Shown here piece by piece: positions 12,525 through 23,142 of a stretch of 64,000 nucleotides of DNA. The notes under the pieces are model-generated. The model ran no database searches, was not told the DNA's origin, and worked only from the letters and a program-made list of their open reading frames with translations. Position 1 is the stretch's first letter; every line of letters starts with the position of its first letter. Origin of the DNA: Rhododendron vialii (taxonomy: Eukaryota > Streptophyta > Magnoliopsida > Ericales > Ericaceae); the NCBI RefSeq assembly GCF_030253575.1, contig NC_080569.1, forward strand, positions 28,371,501 through 28,435,500. The letters run 5' to 3'. The position numbers and the translations under genes were made by a program.

Positions 12525-13146
12525 TTTTCTTTTTCTTTTCTTTTTTTTTTGGACAAATGTGAGAAGTTGAGACGAAAGTCTACACAACATAAATGAATTC
12601 CATAGGGGCAAATGGCGTCTACAGACTGGACAAATCATTAGAGAGGGCAATCAGAGCACAGTATGTGCAGTCCTATTTCAAACTCATTTAGCGAGATCAA
12701 GTTTGCAGAAAATAAAACTAATACCAAGCACAAGACCAACAAACCACCAGACTAAATTCGGATAGAAACCGGACTAAATCCGGACAAAAAGCAAAATAAA
12801 GCAACAAAATACACTCCCTTCTGTCATTGAGCAGTCCTTCTCTTGCCTAGCCTCCTACCGATCAAGCTCCCAAGTCGGCGACCTATGAAGCCACCGGTGA
12901 CCACGCGCACGACTGCAAACCCAAAAGCAGTGCAGCGGTGAACAACAAGCGATTTTGGTGGAGAAAGGGGAAGGGAAACCAGATCTGAAGACAGGGTTGA
13001 TCCCTCCCCTTCCGCCGCCCCATATTTGGGTATAAACTCAAGGGGTAAGGAGGGGAAGGAGAAGAGAAAGTGTAGCGGCTGTTTCAGGATTAGAGAGAGG
13101 TGTTCCGATTTTTGAGAGAGAGAGCGGTGTTCCTAAGTTCATTCCA
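12525..13146 (-). mobile_element. Reverse-oriented retroposon with perfect 15-bp TSD
   Basis: GGATTCAAAATGATT flanks it exactly at 12510-12524 and 13147-13161. The left end is T-rich, so the element's poly(A) tail reads on the - strand. The 622-bp body is unusually GC-rich toward its 5' end (12840-13130) and has no long open frame. It is most likely a 5'-truncated LINE; a retroposed transcript is possible. Confidence 0.75.
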
Positions 13147-13634
13147 GGATTCAAAATGATTCAAGGAGGTGCAGACTGTACATACAAAAAGAATAGGAGT
13201 GTAGCGTATTGCAGCACTTCCGCAATAACAAATTATGTATATTACATATTTCTATGCACATTAATGCCAAACCGAAACATAATCCCAAGCTAAATTTTAC
13301 TAGCCTAATTCCTCGAAAGTATATAACATGTTTGTAAGCACTGCGTAGTCTTAAGAAGATAATAACAAGTTCGTCGTTCAGCGCACTTCGTTCATAACAT
13401 CAGTTAGGTTTATTAGACAAAGTTTCTAAAACAGGGGAAAAAAAAAAAAACCGAGCCAAAAACTTGAGCTCAAGCCTTAACAAGTTGAGCTTAGTTATTT
13501 ACTAAACGAGTCTATTTAATTAATCGAGTTGAGCCTCTCTTAAGGAGCCGAACTTTTGTCGAACGAGCCGAGCCGAGCGTTAAAAAAGCCGAGAGCCGAG
13601 TTGCTCAGTTCGTTTCCAGCCTTATCTCCAATAC

Positions 13635-13880
13635 ATCTGATTCATGAAGAATATTATTGATCCTTTTCATAGATCCTTCTCCAAATTAAAATATCCCAAA
13701 AGGATTATGTTCCTTTTTCACCACCATATTTAATTTGATATTCCTGTCTACCTTTTGCTTAGTGCTTTCCTTGCCATGCAAGAATATGCACGTCAACTTG
13801 CCTTTGAAAATTAGGGGGTCATTTTCATGTAAGTTACCTAGAAACCTACACCATTCAATTTCAAGTATATATATCATATC
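13635..13880 (+). repeat. Segmental duplicate, copy B (exon-like block)
   Basis: Counterpart of 10630-10870. The exon-like stretch around 13780 reads QEYARQLAFEN then a stop, and the acceptor-like CCACAG of copy A is GCCATG here. Confidence 0.5.
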
Positions 13881-13949
13881 AGTCGTTTTAATTAATGGAG
13901 ATAACTCTGATATGTTGGATGATTAGTACACACTAATAAACAACAATTG

Positions 13950-14175
13950 ACTGGTGACTTTTGGAGTATTAAGCACTGGACTGTAATTAATTAAATATAA
14001 GCCCTCATCTAATCAAGAATTAAGAGGTGGGAAAAGGGGCTTCTCTCCATATTGGGAGATGATGACAGAATGGTACTAGTGGACTAATTAAATATAAGCC
14101 CTCATATAATCAAGAATTAAAAGGTGGGAAAGTGGCTTTTCTCACAATATATTGGGAGATGATGACAGGAGGGTA
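13950..14175 (+). repeat. Segmental duplicate, copy B, block doubled in tandem
   Basis: Two adjacent units (13950-14075 and 14076-14175), each with ATATAAGCCCTCAT and ATTGGGAGATGATGACAG, matching copy A at 11943-12060. Confidence 0.75.
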
Positions 14176-15080
14176 TATCTCAAAAAGGAAGCAATTACAT
14201 TGTATCAACAAAACATGTGAAGCTTCACATTGGTGGGATTAATAGCGAACAAATATACTCCATGTCTCCTTCCGTTTCATTTTGTTTGTCCACTTTTTTA
14301 TGCTCGTGTCATTTTTTAATCTATAATTTTTTTTCATAATTATTTTCATAACGTTGTATTGTATAACCAATCGAGAACTATAAAATAAGATCTATAGTGT
14401 ATATTTTTGGAGATTCAAAGATATAAACGATTAAAAACTAGCCTGAATGGAATGTAATTCTATAAGAAATATAACAATATCACATATTTGTAAGATTTAA
14501 CGTCTAACCGATATGTAATCCACAATAAGTTTTAACTGGTTCCTACAAAATTCGAACATACTACAAGGTCATTATTGTGTGATGTCCTACAAAATTGCTA
14601 GAAAATTAAAATATCAATGGGGTTCCATCGCGATAATCAAGCTACACCCAAATTTTCGATCCTCTCTTAGATTTTCCTTTAATTTTCAATGAAATTATTC
14701 TCATTTTAAAATCATCATTATTTCAATTTCTGTCCAGGAGCTTATCTTCCTCGCTAGTTGGTATTAATGCTAACACGTGGCAGATTTCTATAGGATGACA
14801 GTCATGGGTGGCATTATCCATGTGGACCATTTAAGGGATAATGTTTGCCTGTAATGGTGATCATTGAATAGTACCCCCGTTCATTTCAAAGAACCTTTAT
14901 TTGTAGCTCCAAAAAGAGAGTACCTTTTTATATAAAGGAGAGGTTATTCAGCACCCTTGGAGCACCATGTCGCGATGTTCTAGAGCCCTTCTTTACTACT
15001 ACTAATCGGTGTGAACATTACACACTTTATAATGAAGCCATATCAATATTGCTCATAAAGGCACTAAAGTACGGAGTATA
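14176..15080. other. Spacer without a supported gene
   Basis: AT-rich. 14262-14460 has a Stowaway-like left end (CTCCTTCCGTTTCATTTTG) but no matching right end, so a decayed MITE is possible. Confidence 0.35.
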
Positions 15081-15085
15081 ATTGA

Positions 15086-15748
15086 TGTAGAACACGTGGA
15101 GGCCCAATTTTATGATCAATTGGTACGATCGAAGTTTTGGAAGTCCAAACGATGCTTAATTGCAAATTACCCAATTTGGCAAAATTTGGACGAGCTCCGA
15201 TCGGGCCCAAACTTGACGGGCTGACTTATTTTTGCGCTGTGGTCAAAACGCACCACCCTAAGGTCGTGACTTATGGTGTTTTTGGGCCCGAATCATTCGT
15301 GTAGGCCCTCAATTTGATATTTAGTCGTTTTAAGAAATTTTCATTCGTTAATAACTCTTAGACTATAATTCCGTTTCAATTGATTCTTTTGGGGGAAGTC
15401 TTGTTTTTCTTTCGTTTTTTCAATTTTATTATTTTCCCCAAATTTTGGAAAACTTCGTTTTTAAGTTAGAGTTTTGCTAGGGTTACGCATTTTCTCTATA
15501 AAAGGGCTGTAACCTCGTTATGTAAGCAGTTTTTGATCAATAATATCCAGATTTTATTTTTTTCTCTCATGGACTCAAGTTTATCATTTGTTTGAATTAG
15601 TATGTAACTAATCTCTTTGTTAATTCCGCTGCATCAATAATGTGAAATTTATTCGTCTTCATTAACATTAATATGTTTGTTCGCGGTAATTGTGACCTAT
15701 TGGGAGGATTGATGACTACATCTTTGATGCGCTGCTAGTACTTGTACA
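15086..15748 (+). mobile_element. Probable solo LTR (663 bp)
   Basis: Begins TGTAGAAC and can end CTTGTACA, with ATTGA (15081-15085) and TTTGA (15749-15753) as a one-mismatch 5-bp TSD. Inside are a TATA-like CTCTATAAAAGGGC (15493-15506) and a downstream AT-rich stretch, as in plant LTRs. No internal retrotransposon domain adjoins. The right end is a best guess. Confidence 0.55.
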
Positions 15749-16002
15749 TTTGAAAATTCTTATTGGTTGTGTGGTGCTCGAGGAGTACTTAATAATATTT
15801 CCAATAGAAAGGCCCACAGACGTACTGTTATGAGCTAAGAAGCTTAGCCAAAAAGAAAAAGGGGCAAAGAAATAGTGAGGTCGGACCATTTTCAATATTT
15901 TTATTCTTTCTTATCCTACTTTTCTCTGAGTCTTACGTAAGTTGCTACCCCATGAGTCAAAAAAAATAACAGCAAAAGGCTGCATCCATCTCTCGAAATT
16001 GC

Positions 16003-16012
16003 CTATATATAC
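16003..16012 (+). promoter_or_regulatory. Putative TATA box of the HIPP gene
   Basis: CTATATATAC lies 112-121 bp upstream of the proposed ATG at 16124, leaving a 5' UTR of roughly 80 nt if initiation is about 30 bp downstream. A probable solo LTR ends only about 250 bp upstream. Confidence 0.45.
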
Positions 16013-16123
16013 ACTTAAGTTGTTTGCTGCCTGGTTATCTTACTCTCCAGATATTCACCCTTTGAAACCATATTATATATACACTCTCTTAATTTGCTAG
16101 TATTTTCTCCTTTGAGGTTCAAC

Positions 16124-16133
16124 ATGACGGTTA

Positions 16134-16174
<41 letters not shown>

Positions 16175-19100
16175 ATTCATTTGTTTTGTACATGCAGCCT
16201 ACAAATGATCAAACCTTATGTTGAGCTAGAAAATTAAAATGTTTGGCATTTTTGCTTTTCCCCGCCCAGCGAAAATGACGAACGCATGTTACAAATGGAA
16301 TCAAACACTGTAATTATATTGAATTTTCATTCCATTGGGAGGTCACCAACTTACTTATAATTCAGTTTTTCTCTAAGTTATGGGGTGGGCAAAAGCGTCC
16401 TTAAAAAACTTAGCACAATTTCCATAAGAAGTTGGACATAAGTTTAAATTTTTTGCGGTCAGGTCACTATTAAAGGTCTTTTTGCAAGGATTTTTTTGTA
16501 CTTATTTTTTGGTTGGTTATTTGCTGTTTAATTTACTGTTTGGTCGATGCATGAAAGTGCATGTAGTGTCCCAAGTTTGATGCTAAGTATGTATAGAAGC
16601 CGTTCAGGGTGTCATATTGTCAAGACTCAAGAGCCTCAGGTGTCAATTTTGTTGGAATTTCACTTCTTGTTGTAACGCCATCTTGATTAATCATGTCCCT
16701 TTACTCTTAATTTGTTCAAAGATTAGTAAAATATGTTTTTTTTTTTGCTTTTCAAAAAAAGAAGCAGCAAAAGCCGTTCAGAAATCGTTTGTGCGCTTTA
16801 GAACTTCAGACTCAATATGGCTAAACAAAAGAAGAACAGTACCACTATTATTGTCCACCTCAAGTTGGTCGGAATGACACTCTGATGTTAGAGTCAATGA
16901 CCAAAGAGAAATTAGGGCTAGTAAAGTAGCTAGATAAGTCGTGATTAGTTGAACTATTCCTACAAGGAGCCTTTTGCATATAATATTTTTTTTGCCTTAA
17001 TGCTCTCCAAGGCCGTGGATCACGTAAGGTAACTGCTATAGCTAATTACTATGCAACAGGCCGACGTCTGGGGTTCGAGTATATAGAGAGACGTCAAAGT
17101 TTCTTTGGCCCACTAATTCCCTCCAGCCCGCAATGGATGTATATATACAATATTTTCAAAAAAAAAAAATTAAAAGAAAAAGTGCAAGGGCGAAGTTATC
17201 AAACCAGTTTGAATATAATACTCGAATTGACTAGATTTAATTTTGAAAAACCATCCTTCAAGAATTTTTTTCCCTCTCAGTATGGCTCCCCTCGAGTTGA
17301 TCATTTCTGACTCCGACCCTCTCCACACAAGATCCCTATTTTCGTTAGCAACAGTGATACAACCATATACAAAATCCACATACGTACAGCTAATCCGTAT
17401 GCCTTGCAAGAATCGGTCTACTACGGTCTTTTCTGTCCAAAGCCAAGAGGGGCGCTTTGGGCTGAAGCCCCTACTAATTGGGCTAGCATATCCATACCAT
17501 GCAGACTCAGCTGACTCTCTGAGGCAAGGCCCATGGTCAGTCCTTGACTTGTTTTCGGCCCACCATAGGAGCAAAATAGTAAACTCCAATCCACTTTTGG
17601 ATCAAGTCTACTTACACAATCTTAAAACACAACTCCGAACAAAACTGTGCCAGGAGCCGTACTTTTATACACATGAGTACATATGTATCGAACGGTTCCA
17701 AACACAGTTATGTTTGAAGTTGTATTTGTAAACTTTTTCTTTGAATCTACAGACTAGAGTGGCAGCTCGAGCATTTCAGTACATGAGATCATTGTATTCT
17801 TTCCACTAGATGAATTACATCAAATCCGTCCTAATAGCGAGATCGTTATATTCAGAATGAAAAAAATATAAGCATTCAACTCGATTACTTTTCCCCAAAA
17901 TTTTGTGTTTTTCCTTTTGGCTTCTGTAATAGATTTGGCTTTTAATAAGTAAACAAAAAGTTTAGATTGGCTTCAAATGGTAAACAAAAGGATCATAGCC
18001 AAGCATTTTATTTTATTTTTTTGACAAAAAATTAAGAAAAGAAACTTTAAATTTCATATTCTTCTTTGCTTATGATTCAGATTGTGGAGATGAACGTGCA
18101 CATGGACTGCCCTGGGTGTGAGAGCAAGATAAAGAAAGCTCTTCAAAAACTAGATGGTACACCCCTACTCTTTATCCATGTTTTTGCTTCTATTGAATAA
18201 GTTCACTTCCTTACCACCGAAGGTGGTAGCCTAGTTGGCAAAGGTGAGTGGCCTAATGCACTCCCTTCTGTACACGGACCTTGGTTTGAGTCCGGCAAGA
18301 CTTCGTCTCGTTGCAGGACCTTGCAAACAAGGCCCTTTGCCAACTATGTACCTAGGTGGTACTGTAGTGACGGTCTGCTAACCCAGGCAGTAGTTATGGT
18401 TCAACCGGCGGACATTTCACAGCGGGTAGGGAGCCCCCATGGTCACGCCCAGGGGCTGGGAGCTGCTACGCTGATCGCCCCCTCTCACCCTTCTTTTTAA
18501 TCAAAAATAAAAATAAAAATTGTTTGAGGTAAATAATGTACAAACTTTCAACATTAATTACGAAGTTTATAACATGTTTCAGGAGTGGATGACATCTACA
18601 TAGACATGGCAATGCAAAAGGTTACCGTGATGGGCTGCGCGGATCAGAGAAAGGTTCTTAAAACGGTTAGGAAGACGGGAAGAATGGCCGTGTTGTGGCC
18701 GTTCCCGTACAACCCAGAATACCACGCCTACACAAACTATTACTACGACCCACATCTTTACAAACATGACCAGGGCCATCCAACGACTAATTACTACAAC
18801 CAGAATCGTTATGAATACCAGAGCGATCCATCGACTTACTATAACCAGAACCGTTACGAATACCAGAGCGAGGCATCTTCTTACGACGATCACTACATGT
18901 CACAGCCCACGGCTTTGTCTTCATACAACGAGCCATCTACTTATGATCACTACATGTCACAGCCCACGGCTTTGTCTTCATACAACGAGCCATCTACTTA
19001 TGATCATCGCTACATGTCACAGCCCGCGGCTATGTCTTCTAAGGCTATGTCTTCATACAATTATGTCGTTCATGGCTACAGCGGGCACGACCATGGGTAC

Positions 19101-19190
19101 TACCGTGCACCACCTCATTCAACCATACTTGATGATAAGGCCAGGGCCATTTTCAGTGATGACAATACCAATGCTTGTTCTATAATGTGA
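16124..19190 (+). CDS. Heavy metal-associated isoprenylated plant protein (HIPP)
   Basis: Three exons: 16124-16129, 18081-18156 and 18583-19190, total 690 nt, giving 229 aa with phases and GT/AG borders all consistent. Exon 1 codes only Met-Thr. The protein starts MTIVEMNVHMDCPGC: an HMA ferredoxin-like metal-binding domain (about residues 3-68) with Cys12 and Cys15 as the CxxC site. After KTGRMAVLWPFPYNPEYH comes a long Tyr/Ser/Asn/Gln-rich tail with direct repeats, then C-terminal CSIM, a CaaX farnesylation box. Known HIPPs are membrane- or nucleus-associated metal-binding proteins in metal homeostasis and stress, and the M-T|I-V-E-M start split is typical of one HIPP clade. The tail is long for that clade. 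Intron 1 (1951 nt) carries a microsatellite and a LINE scrap; intron 2 (426 nt) carries a SINE. Confidence 0.92.
16138..16171. repeat. (TC)n microsatellite just inside HIPP intron 1
   Basis: CT/TC run starting 8 bases after the donor GT that follows the six-base coding part of exon 1. It is pyrimidine-rich in the sense direction. Confidence 0.9.
16608..16770 (+). mobile_element. Short LINE fragment in HIPP intron 1, with TSD
   Basis: A perfect 11-bp repeat AAGCCGTTCAG flanks it at 16597-16607 and 16771-16781. The 163-bp body ends GCTTTTCAAAAAAAGAAGC, a LINE-type A tail. Same orientation as the host gene. Confidence 0.7.
17016..17172 (+). mobile_element. Possible SINE in HIPP intron 1
   Basis: B-box-like GGGGTTCGAGTA (17069-17080) is followed by about 80 bp and an A-rich end (17158-17170). 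The A box is weak. Confidence 0.35.
18216..18525 (+). mobile_element. SINE in HIPP intron 2
   Basis: A-box-like GTAGCCTAGTTGGCAAAGG (18226-18244) and B-box-like GGTTTGAGTCC (18283-18293) lie about 50 bp apart, as in tRNA-derived SINEs. A GC-rich body and an A-rich tail (AATCAAAAATAAAAATAAAA) follow, ending about 60 bp before the exon 3 acceptor. It makes up most of intron 2. Confidence 0.65.
18888..19039 (+). repeat. In-frame 57-bp tandem repeats in HIPP exon 3
   Basis: Units begin at 18888, 18945 and 19002. The first two are identical over 57 bp (19 codons, DHYMSQPTALSSYNEPSTY). The third starts with one base-triplet extra (His-Arg) and diverges. Upstream, NQNRYEYQS is also repeated. Confidence 0.9.
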
Positions 19191-19199
19191 TATTTAAGT

Positions 19200-20870
19200 G
19201 TGTTTGAACTTTGGAAATAATGTATAAGTTGTCCCTTTCTCTATGGATATAAAATTCTGTACATCATCTGTAGAGATAGCTAGCTTTGTTCATGTAAATT
19301 TCCTCGAAAATTAGTAGGGGATATCCTTTTAATCTTTGTATAAGAGACACCATGTTTTGGCTTTCTACTAAGACACCCTTGAAGGCACGCAAGCTCCAAA
19401 CTCCTTCCAAGCGAGTAGCCATGCCAAGCTAACAACAAGAGCAAGGGCAAAATAGTCCATAAAGAAAGTATTTCATTGATGATCGAGCAATTGATGTTAC
19501 AACATAGAAAAATGAACAAGTTAACAAAGTAAACACACAATGACACTATGTTGACACAGTGATGAGAGAGATCGAGGGAGAAGATATCTTTATTCCAAAG
19601 TACTACCATATATGAGTGTCATCGGTTGCACCTATCTTGGTCAATTTATTAGCACGATACAGCTCGATCTGCTCCAAGTCGATGACATTAGAATATGCTA
19701 AAACACATAGAATGCTATCCAATATCTACGATCATTTACATCATGCATGAATTACGAAGTAGTACAATTTTTATTTTATTTTTGCTAAGCAAAAAGAATT
19801 TAGAGTACAAATTACGGGGCACTATATCAATTGTTTGAGAGTTCACGAGATAAACATGCTCATTATGCTCGACCAACACAGGAAATAATCCCACTATAGG
19901 TATAAAAAAAATTTCAAAGATAGAAAAGAACCCTTCTAAGAAGTGAGATTATCGATTCTTGCCTTCAACAAGATTCGACGTCCTTGACCTCCCAATTAGA
20001 AGTGTACAAATTAAAGTGGCCAACTTTGACTACTCCACTGTCATTGATTGCACCTCAATTATAGCCCCAAAATCACTCATTTAGATTGACTATTTTGATG
20101 AGAAATAAAGAGAAAAGTACAAAAATAAAATATTTTGATTGCCTTCTCCCCTTTCTCACCCTTTAAATCTCACAAAAAATGGTGAGATTTGGTAAAAAAT
20201 GGCTTCCCTTTCTATCTCACTCTTTCTCACCATCCAAATGGGCTAGTCTCAATTGCCTTAACCAGCCCAACCCCTTACACGACTTTTTATTGTGACCCCA
20301 ATTAAAAACCTAAATTGCCCCACACATCTTTAACCTCAATTAACTATCAGAAAAATTCTAGCCCTCTGGTTGAAGCTAGCTCACCCAATTGGTACCGATA
20401 CCCTAATGGCTCAACGTTGATAACAATATATTGGACAAGTTAATTCTGTAAAGTAATATATTTAATCCAATGGTGCAATTTTCTTGACCTGTTTATTTCA
20501 ATCAAAACACTTAGTTTGTGGCTATTGCTTTTAACTTCTTTTTTTTTGTCACTGTCACACAATTTTTATTGAATTCGGTAATTGACTATGAGGCGCGCTC
20601 TAGTGAGACCTTGTTTTACGCAAAGGATAAGGTTCAACGGGACTCTACGTCACTTCATTTAAAAACTAGATGCAAATTTAAGAGTATTGTTTTTTTATCT
20701 AGCTGAATGCAAATTTAAGATTAATTAATCAGATATTAACTGGCAGAGATCTATTTCACTAAAAAAATTATCAAAAAGAAAAAGAAAAAGAAGGGAAACT
20801 TATCAACATTTGAAAACGAATTACAACATTTAAAAGGAGCTAGGCTACGATGGCATCACAACGGAAAGCG
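19200..20870. other. HIPP 3' flank and spacer
   Basis: The HIPP 3' UTR probably lies in the first 100-200 bp. The rest is AT-rich with no supported gene or clear transposon end. Confidence 0.4.
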
Positions 20871-20877
20871 AGCATCC

Positions 20878-22194
20878 TGATAAGTGCCAAAATATACATA
20901 TTTTGGCCCTCCAATTTACATTTATTAGTCATTTATTTTTGTTAACTGATTTTTATTATGTGTTTTTATATTTATAGGTTACTCGAGCCCGTTGTCCGAA
21001 ACTTTGGATAAAAAGAAGAATTTATAGAAGTTTTGGATCAAAATGCAAAGTCCTTTGAAATTAAATGGCTAATGTCTTATAATACAAAGTTCAAGGGCCT
21101 TTTGTGTTATTAGGGATTAAAACCCTAGTCCTATAACAGCGGAAGTACTGCGTAAAAAAAGAAGGGAGGCCGCAGGACCCGGGGACCCTGCCGAGCGGGT
21201 GCCGAGCGGCCAATCCGGCCGTTCATGTTAAAATCGATGGCCCAGATCGAAACATCTTTTCCTTTTCCTTTTCTTTTTTTTTTAAATCCATTCGATATCT
21301 TTGCATCCGGGCCGTTCAAAACACTTTTGGAAGGTCGAGATGCGCTCGACACCCCTGCCGAGCACCCCTGCTTGGCAGGGTCTCCCAGTCCGAGGCGATT
21401 GCAGGCCGTGGAAAAGTTCTGGACGGAAGAAAAGAACAGGGCTATCATCAATTTTGTTTAGTTTTCAAATTTTGTTCAATTACTCACATTTCGGTAACTT
21501 ATTTTAATTTCTGTTCTTAATAAAAGCTATTCGATGGTATTTGATTAATTTATATTTCTCGTTTATTTTCTTTCTTCAATATTAGAAGTATGATTCAAAT
21601 TAGGGTTTCTTCTTTTTCATGCATAATGATTAGTGAGTAGTTGTTTAGGTAGGGTCGCGGGCTGATGAGTACACCGTGATCAGTTCGGGCACTGCTCTTA
21701 TTTTCAAACAATGAAAAAGATAATTTTAGATTAGAAAAATACTTCCTGCAGACAAACCCGGGCATTGTCGAAGCCCAGGTGAACGGGGGAATGGGGGTCT
21801 TAAACTCATTCTCCGCTGCGCATGGGTAAACGGCGACCATAGGGTCTCGCATCTTGCGGGGTATCTTTTTCAATTAAAAATTAAATACTTTTAAGAACAT
21901 TGAATGAAGCAGGTAAATCCGGACTGGTTACGAGAGTTATGAATCCTATGATCGTACCTCTTTTAATTATTTGAAAAGTACAATTATTTCATAGTTTTAG
22001 TTAATCTCAACATCAAAGTACAAGAGGTGGCTACCTAAGAGCCCGTTTAAATTATAGCAACCTAAGTTTTTAAGTCAACACACATCATCGTCCTTGTGGA
22101 TTCGACTCCGGATTTATCGGATATTGTGCTACGTCGGTCTCCGCCCTACGCTTGGGACAACCCATTAATTTAGAACTAGAAAATCGGTCAAGCA
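20878..22194 (+). mobile_element. Solo LTR (1317 bp) with 5-bp TSD
   Basis: Starts TGATAAGTGCC, ends GGTCAAGCA (TG...CA), and is flanked by CATCC at 20873-20877 and 22195-22199. The segment near the 3' end, TTGTGGATTCGACTCCGGAT then CCCTACGCTTGGGA, is shared with the reverse-strand LTR at 28912-30548. No gag-pol sequence lies beside it, so it arose by LTR-LTR recombination. The family looks Ty3/gypsy-like, from memory of similar plant LTRs. Confidence 0.8.
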
Positions 22195-22581
22195 CATCCC
22201 AATCAAATTAGCACTGAAGCACCCGACAATCATATGCCACTCAAGAATCCCGAAACACAAATCAAAACAAAGTTGACAAGAAACTAACCTAGTACAATGG
22301 AATACAAGGCAAGAAAAAAGGTAACCAAACAGCCTACTAGCTAGTAGCGCGCAGCAACCCAAGACTTCAGTATACAGCTCTCAATAGTTCAAATTAATCA
22401 TTGATCTATTTCAATAACTTAATTGAGACAATTACTTAAATCATTTCTTTAATTTATTAATTAAGACAGCTGGTATTTACACCACCACTAGATCACTAGC
22501 CAATATTTTATATTGGCTATAGTCAAATTTCTGAGTTATCGGACTATGGACAAGTAACCAAAAAAAGAAAAGAAAAAATTA

Positions 22582-23073
22582 TCAACTTTGACCAACTGCT
22601 GCTCCGCTCCTACGCCTCTTTACCGGGAAAACATGGTGGAAACTGCTGTGTGCCGCCGCCAACTGCCACCCCTCCACCATCCCAGCAAAGTCAAACTGTT
22701 GCACCACATGGGCAGCAGAGGCATCAAAGAAGCAACTCTCCGGCGAGAACCCGCCGATGAATCCCTGGCACGGTGGCTTGTTCTTCCGGCGGCCGGCTCC
22801 AACGGGCACGTTGCGGAGGGCCCCACCGGCGGTCCAGTACCGCTGGCAGCCCTTGCAGAAGTGCCTTGGTTGGTTAACATTGTAGTTGTTGAAGTAACAA
22901 AACTTGGTTTCCATGCTTTTGCACCTCGGGCATGGTATGATTTTGTCGGGTCTCTTTTCTGTGGTTAGATCATCTGATTTGCTTGGCTCGGGCTCCTCCT
23001 TTGCTTTTCTCACTTGCACTGCTATTGTTGCTCCGAATAGCTTAATACCATGTCCTTCTTGAACATCAGCCAT
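22582..23073 (-). CDS. Dof zinc-finger transcription factor (COG1/Dof1.5-like)
   Basis: Single exon, 163 aa. The Dof DNA-binding domain spans about residues 44-98: CPRC (Cys48, Cys51), the [18 protein letters not shown] core (Cys73, Cys76; C-x2-C-x21-C-x2-C), [20 protein letters not shown] and a basic tail. The N-terminus [12 protein letters not shown] and the [14 protein letters not shown] lead-in match the small Dof class that includes Arabidopsis COG1/Dof1.5, a light-signalling repressor; the role here is inferred. A second basic patch, KRRRS (152-156), may be a nuclear signal. The ATG at 23071-23073 was chosen because upstream in-frame codons are only translated (CT)n/(CA)n repeat. Dof proteins act in the nucleus on AAAG-containing promoters. 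Confidence 0.93.
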   Translation of the reverse strand: MADVQEGHGIKLFGATIAVQVRKAKEEPEPSKSDDLTTEKRPDKIIPCPRCKSMETKFCYFNNYNVNQPRHFCKGCQRYWTAGGALRNVPVGAGRRKNKPPCQGFIGGFSPESCFFDASAAHVVQQFDFAGMVEGWQLAAAHSSFHHVFPVKRRRSGAAVGQS

Positions 23074-23075
23074 GT

Positions 23076-23139
<64 letters not shown>
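23074..23139. repeat. (TG)n(AG)n compound microsatellite touching the Dof start codon
   Basis: On the coding strand this is (CT)n followed by (CA)n ending directly at the ATG, so it forms the 3' end of the 5' UTR. About 13 TG and 19 AG units. Confidence 0.95.

Positions 23140-23142
<3 letters not shown>

Noticed and set aside
18766..19185. Thr-rich 139-aa frame over HIPP exon 3
   Set aside because: It is an out-of-frame reading of the HIPP repeat region; the HMA and CaaX signatures are in the other frame.
21121..21460. Separate GC-rich gene inside the solo LTR
   Set aside because: Frames on both strands around CCGAGCGG repeats lack any domain and lie wholly within the LTR borders.
22588..22968. 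126-aa + strand frame over the Dof gene
   Set aside because: It is the antisense shadow of the Dof zinc-finger coding sequence.
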